Assembly (NCBI RefSeq): GCF_900107455.1
Contig: NZ_FNQB01000001.1
Location: 1,364,001 to 1,428,000, forward strand
Length of the DNA stretch: 64,000 nucleotides
From: Asanoa ishikariensis
GTDB taxonomy: Bacteria > Actinomycetota > Actinomycetes > Mycobacteriales > Micromonosporaceae
Reading direction: 5' to 3'
The notes below the pieces were generated by a model. That model saw only the letters and a list, made by a program, of their open reading frames with translations. It had not been told where the DNA came from and searched no databases. The number at the start of each line of letters is the position of its first letter. The first letter of the stretch is position 1. The translations under genes and the position numbers were made by a program. Shown one piece after another: positions 60,488-64,000 of this stretch.

Positions 60488-61195
60488 GTGGTCCTCGCCG
60501 CGCTCGCCGACCTGGTGCTGCCGGCCGAGTGCGCGGGCTGCGCGAGCGCGCACGTGCCGCTGCGCCAGGGCACCTGCGTGTCCTGCGCCGCCACCCTCGC
60601 CGCGCTGCGCCCGCGGGTGGTCCGCCCTGACCCGGCTCCACCCGGCCTGCCGGCCTGTGTCGCGGCCGGCGAGTACGCCGGCCCGCTGCGTGAAGCCCTG
60701 CTCGCCTACAAGGAGCGCGGCCGCGTCTCGCTGGCGGCCCCACTGAGCGCCCTGCTCGCCGAGTCCGTCGCCGCCGCCGCCGGTGGCGCCCGCCGCCCGG
60801 TCCTGCTGGTGCCGGTGCCGTCGACCACGGCCGCCGTCCGGGAACGACACGGCGACCACGTCCGCCGCCTCGCCGACCGCGCCGCGAAGACGTTGGGCCG
60901 GGCGGGTTGGCCTACCGTCGTGGCACAACCGGTGCGCGCGTTGCCGAAACCGGACGCCACTCACCTCGACAGTGCGCAGCGGGCAATTGCCGCGGCGGCA
61001 GCCTTCGGGCTCAGGTCGGCCCGACACACCAGCGCCGCCGCACGGGCCGCGCACGGTCGCGCGGTGGTCGTGGTCGACGACATCGTCACGACCGGCGCCA
61101 CGCTCGCCGCGTTGACGGCGTTGCTCGCGCGGGCCGAGATTGCCGTCGACGCGGCCGCTCTTATCGCAGCGACACGCAAGCGTCACCCTCAGTAG
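60488..61195 (+). CDS. comF: ComF-family phosphoribosyltransferase-like protein
   Basis: This 235-residue protein has an N-terminal zinc-finger-like region with four cysteines (CAGC...CVSC) and the PRPP-binding loop VVVVDDIVTTGATLAAL near residue 195. ComF acts in DNA uptake in competent bacteria; in actinobacteria the role is uncertain. The GTG start is 4 bases after lpqB, with no good ribosome binding site. It corresponds to Rv3242c. Confidence 0.92.
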   Translation: MVLAALADLVLPAECAGCASAHVPLRQGTCVSCAATLAALRPRVVRPDPAPPGLPACVAAGEYAGPLREALLAYKERGRVSLAAPLSALLAESVAAAAGGARRPVLLVPVPSTTAAVRERHGDHVRRLADRAAKTLGRAGWPTVVAQPVRALPKPDATHLDSAQRAIAAAAAFGLRSARHTSAAARAAHGRAVVVVDDIVTTGATLAALTALLARAEIAVDAAALIAATRKRHPQ

Positions 61196-61447
61196 ATCCG
61201 TTTTCACCCGATCGCGCCCACTGGGCGAAACTTCTCCGAACCCCCCGGTTGACAGGGGGTGACTGGGACGCCGAGCGGCGTTAGCGTGAAGTTCACCGGG
61301 GTAGGACTGTGGTCCAAGCCCCGAGGGGGACCCGCATCCGAAAGGAGGCGCACCGTTCGGTCGGTCGACGCCCAGGGTCAAGACGCGCGGCGTAGCCGGC
61401 CATTCATTCACCACCGCATCAGCACAGATCGTTGTGGGAGGTAACGC

Positions 61448-62086
61448 GTGGACATCGTCGTCAAGGGCCGAAACGTTGAGGTGCCCGATCATTTCCGGAT
61501 CCATGTCGCCGACAAACTGGCGAAGGTCGAGCGATACGACCAGAAGTTGATCCGGGTCGACGTCGAGCTATTCCACGAACGCAACCCGCGTCAGACGGAC
61601 CACTGCCAACGGGTGGAGATCACCTGCGCGTCCCGTGGGCCCGTGGTCCGCGCCGAGGCTTGCGCATCCGACTTCTATGCCGCCCTCGACCTGGCCATCA
61701 CCCGGCTCGACAGCCGGCTGCGCCGGGCGGCCGACCGGCGTCGCGTGCATCGGGGTCGCACGCCCGTCTCCGTGGCCGAGCACACCGCCTCGCTGCCCTC
61801 GGCGACGGCACCGGTCGTTCCCAGCGCGCGGCGGAGCACCGCGGTGCTCGAGGACCCGGCCGACCGGTACGCCGTGCTCAACCAGGACGAGCAGGACGAC
61901 CAGCCCTGGCACGTCGCGCGGGTGAAGGAGCACCCGGGTGAGCCGATGACCGTCGACGACGCGCTCTTCCAGATGGAGCTCGTCGGGCACGACTTCTATC
62001 TCTTCAACGACAAGGAAAGCGGCCAGCCGAGCGTCGTGTACCGCCGTAAGGGCTACGACTACGGGATCATCTCGCTACAGGTGTGA
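61448..62086 (+). CDS. hpf: Ribosome hibernation promoting factor, long form
   Basis: This 212-residue protein has an N-terminal ribosome-binding domain (MDIVVKGRNVEVPDHFRIHVADKLAKVERYDQ, FYAALDLAITRLDSRLRRAADRRRVHRG) and a C-terminal dimerisation domain (PMTVDDALFQMELVGHDFYLFNDKESGQPSVVYRRKGYDYGIISL). The long form pairs two 70S ribosomes into inactive 100S particles. GGGAGGT precedes the GTG. The 252-base gap upstream has a TTGACA (61249-61254) without a clear -10, and an AAAGGAGG at about 61338 with no frame behind it. It overlaps the convergent next gene by 12 bases. Confidence 0.95.
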   Translation: MDIVVKGRNVEVPDHFRIHVADKLAKVERYDQKLIRVDVELFHERNPRQTDHCQRVEITCASRGPVVRAEACASDFYAALDLAITRLDSRLRRAADRRRVHRGRTPVSVAEHTASLPSATAPVVPSARRSTAVLEDPADRYAVLNQDEQDDQPWHVARVKEHPGEPMTVDDALFQMELVGHDFYLFNDKESGQPSVVYRRKGYDYGIISLQV

Positions 62087-63487
62087 GCCGATCGTGTGAG
62101 GGACGAAGTGGGCGTCGTTGCGGGTGATCAGCCCGTCGACGCCCACTCCCTCACGGATCCCCAGACCGGCCGGCTCGCCGTCGACCATCCAGACGCCGAG
62201 CACCGGATGGCAGTCGCCTTCCGCACCCGGAAATGACGGCAGCTCGCGCAGCTCCTGATAGACGAAGCCCTCACGCCCGTATTCGCCGGCGTTGGCGACC
62301 AGCGGCACGTTGTCGCGGACCAGCTCGACGTTGGCACCCTCGCGGGACCAGATCGGCTTCTTCGCGTACGACGTCATCGTGGCGGGTTTTTCGAAGTAGG
62401 CCGGCAGCAACAACTCGCCCTCCGGCTTGTCGCCGAACAGCTCCCAGAGCACCGGCAGCAGGCCCTTGTTGGACCACAGCGCCGCGGTCCACGGCGGCTC
62501 GATCCAGACGGTGCCGCGCTTGGTCGGGTCGGCCATGTTCCGGAAGATCGGCCGGCCGCCCTCCTCGTTCCAGAGCCATTCCCACGGGTAGAGAATGAAG
62601 ATCACGTCGATCTGCGGGCCGACCTCGAACTGCCCCTGCTGGAACCGGACGCTGCCGTCGACCTGGTCGACGCCGATCTGGCTCATCGCGATCAGCTCGG
62701 TGGGAAAGCCGGCCTGGGTCGCCGTCTCCATCAGGTAGGCCACGTTCATCCGGTCTTCGCCGGAGGTCTCGCTGGTCTCGTACGCGAAGTAGATGGTCGG
62801 CCGCTCGGGCAGCCACGGGCGCGCCGCGCGTAGCTCGGCCATGTTGCGCCGCCACGCCTCGACGAGCCCCTCGTGCACCCCGTTCCACTGCCGCTCGTGG
62901 TGGTGCGTCTGGCCGGTCTGCTCCAGCCACGACCACTGGATCACCGCGCTCTCCAGCAGGGCGGTCGGCGTCTGCGCGTTGAACTCGAGCAACTTCGGCG
63001 TGCTGCCCTTGCCCGCGTACCAGAGGTCGAACCGTCCGTAGACACTCGGCGAGTAGTCCGGAGTCTGCGGCGCGTGCGTGTGGGCGCCGAACAGGTCCTT
63101 GTCGGCGTGCGTCCAGGCGTCCTTGTCGCCGTCGAACCAGGTGCGGATCACCTGCTCGTGCGCGTATTCCGGAACGCCGATCTTCGCCAGCAGGCAGGTG
63201 TCCGGCCAGCACTCGGCGGACAGGTAGGACTCCCGGCGCACAGTGCGGTCCCGGCGCGGGCAACCGGCGACGATGTGGTCGCCGGCCGCGACACACATCC
63301 GGTGCAGGGTGGCCGCCGCCTGCTCGAGCGCCAGGATCTCGTCGAGGTCGAAGTCGTAGAACGGACCCTCCCGCCAGTACGAGAGGACCCGCCCGTCGGC
63401 CAGGGGAGTGGCGTTGTAGGTCAGCCCGAGCGACGCGTTCGTCTGCTCCCAGCCTTGCCGCTGAACACCATGCGCGACCCGTCGCAC
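62075..63487 (-). CDS. Glutathionylspermidine synthase-like ATP-grasp protein (YgiC-like)
   Basis: This 470-residue protein belongs to the glutathionylspermidine synthase C-terminal family. SVYGRFDLWYAGKGSTPKLLEFNAQTPTALLESAVIQWSWLEQT, IFILYPWEWLWNEEGGRPIF and PIWSREGANVELV are characteristic. Relatives such as E. coli YgiC and YjfC lack the amidase half and their substrate is unknown; actinobacteria make mycothiol rather than glutathione. The GTG start is 1 base after the lipoprotein stop, so the pair is an operon like ygiB-ygiC. Confidence 0.9.
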   Translation of the reverse strand: MRRVAHGVQRQGWEQTNASLGLTYNATPLADGRVLSYWREGPFYDFDLDEILALEQAAATLHRMCVAAGDHIVAGCPRRDRTVRRESYLSAECWPDTCLLAKIGVPEYAHEQVIRTWFDGDKDAWTHADKDLFGAHTHAPQTPDYSPSVYGRFDLWYAGKGSTPKLLEFNAQTPTALLESAVIQWSWLEQTGQTHHHERQWNGVHEGLVEAWRRNMAELRAARPWLPERPTIYFAYETSETSGEDRMNVAYLMETATQAGFPTELIAMSQIGVDQVDGSVRFQQGQFEVGPQIDVIFILYPWEWLWNEEGGRPIFRNMADPTKRGTVWIEPPWTAALWSNKGLLPVLWELFGDKPEGELLLPAYFEKPATMTSYAKKPIWSREGANVELVRDNVPLVANAGEYGREGFVYQELRELPSFPGAEGDCHPVLGVWMVDGEPAGLGIREGVGVDGLITRNDAHFVPHTIGSHL

Positions 63488-63488
63488 C

Positions 63489-63884
63489 TCAGCCGCCGGA
63501 CGACTTGCTGCTGCTGCTGTCGCCGCCGCTCCCGACCACGTTCGACTTCACCGTGCCGTTGCTGACCCGGCCGGTCGCGGGCAGGCCCCAGGCGCTGCGC
63601 TGCGTCGTGTCGTTGTAGGCGAACTTCGAGCCACCGCCGGGCAGCTTCGCGCCGGCCTTGAGGCCCTTGGCGTAGCGCGGCGAATGCGCCCAGAAGAAGA
63701 AGCCGCCGCGGCCGTCGCCGTCGTCATCGCAGTCGTCCTCGTTGACGATCGTGTCGTTCTGGTCGACGCAGTAGAAGGTGTGGTCGTCGTCGGCCGAGTC
63801 GCACGCCGCGGTGCCGCCGGCGGCAAGGCCGAGGAACGCGGCGCCCAGCACGACGCGCGTGGTGTTGCGCCGCCGAGCAGTCAT
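63489..63884 (-). CDS. Small lipoprotein paired with the YgiC-like gene
   Basis: This 131-residue protein has a basic start (MTARRRNTTRVV), a hydrophobic run and lipobox TAAC (Cys28). The mature part has an acidic, Cys-containing segment (YCVDQNDTIVNEDDCDDDGDG), then FFFWAHSPRYAKGLKAGAKLPGG and a Ser/Gly-rich tail. It is analogous to YgiB (DUF1190) by size, lipobox and operon position; sequence similarity is slight. Three ATGs in a row begin the gene; the third has GGGAG 6 bases upstream. Confidence 0.78.
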   Translation of the reverse strand: MTARRRNTTRVVLGAAFLGLAAGGTAACDSADDDHTFYCVDQNDTIVNEDDCDDDGDGRGGFFFWAHSPRYAKGLKAGAKLPGGGSKFAYNDTTQRSAWGLPATGRVSNGTVKSNVVGSGGDSSSSKSSGG

Positions 63885-63955
63885 CATCATCTCCCGAGTT
63901 CCCGCTGCAAGTGGGCTCACACTAATAGACCGCCGCAACGACGGCGATGATCCGT

Positions 63956-64000
63956 TCAGTCCTTCTCGCGGAGATCACCGGGTAGGAGTGCCCAGAGGAT
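63956..64000 (-). CDS. Possible C-terminal end of a further operon gene (cut by window)
   Basis: On the minus strand the window edge reads ILWALLPGDLREKD then stop. The phrase looks like a membrane-protein end, and a gene upstream of the lipoprotein in the same direction would fit the spacing of 71 bases. It is too short to identify. Confidence 0.3.
   Translation of the reverse strand: MLWALLPGDLREKD

Noticed and set aside
61330-61444. Short upstream reading frame before hpf following AAAGGAGG
   Set aside because: No ATG or GTG lies at a usable distance after that sequence in a sensible frame.

Overview
The window is very G+C-rich actinobacterial DNA. Coenzyme F420 genes with a single fused FO synthase, a WhiB regulator, mtrAB-lpqB, Tat/lipoprotein signals and many GTG starts with 4-base ATGA/GTGA overlaps point to Actinobacteria. 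The CpnT-type toxin N-terminus, DUF3499 and short AAGGGCCCCTT-type intergenic repeats fit the Micromonosporaceae best; genus and species cannot be read from the sequence.

The backbone is a gene order known from Mycobacterium tuberculosis (Rv3264c to Rv3241c): GDP-mannose pyrophosphorylase (2-574), fbiA, fbiB, fbiC (4.6-9.3 kb), whiB, metallopeptidase-like gene and DUF3499 (10.7-12.1 kb), manB, Trm112-like, SIS isomerase, manA (36.4-41.6 kb), ahcY (42-43.5 kb), mtrA, mtrB, lpqB, comF and hpf (56.3-62.1 kb). Between DUF3499 and manB lies a 24-kb accessory block. A second block separates ahcY from mtrA.

The accessory block at 12.6-28 kb looks like a polyamine import and degradation island: an Lrp-type regulator, a PotD-PotA-PotB-PotC ABC importer, two amine-oxidase-like FAD enzymes, two class III aminotransferases, a saccharopine-dehydrogenase-like enzyme and two aldehyde dehydrogenases. 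Together they could carry putrescine through 4-aminobutyraldehyde and GABA to succinate. Next (28-31.2 kb) is a minus-strand operon of a polyprenyl-synthase-like protein lacking its first Asp-rich motif, a secreted GEVED protein and a DUF4239 membrane protein. From 31.5 to 35.2 kb is a polymorphic-toxin locus: YbaB-like protein, small WXG100-like protein, a 936-residue protein with a CpnT-like N-terminus, a ParB-like domain and a C-terminal RelA/SpoT-type synthetase domain, and a small overlapping gene that may encode immunity. This is the most striking system in the window.

Between ahcY and mtrA are NAD salvage (pnuC-nadR), iron uptake (efeU-efeO-efeB), a SpoIIM-like/RDD pair, and a moxR-DUF58-DUF4350-DUF4129 operon. 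The right end holds a lipoprotein plus glutathionylspermidine-synthase-like pair recalling E. coli ygiB-ygiC.

The long gene-free stretches hold structure: inverted repeats and a 32-bp tandem duplication (2.7-3.4 kb), about eight copies of a 43-45 bp imperfect repeat after fbiC (9.3-9.6 kb), a palindrome over the whiB -10 box, a two-locus intergenic repeat between convergent genes, a second repeat shared by the ahcY 3' flank and the SpoIIM tail, and a pair of perfect DnaA boxes before manB. No rRNA, tRNA, CRISPR array, transposase or prophage was seen.
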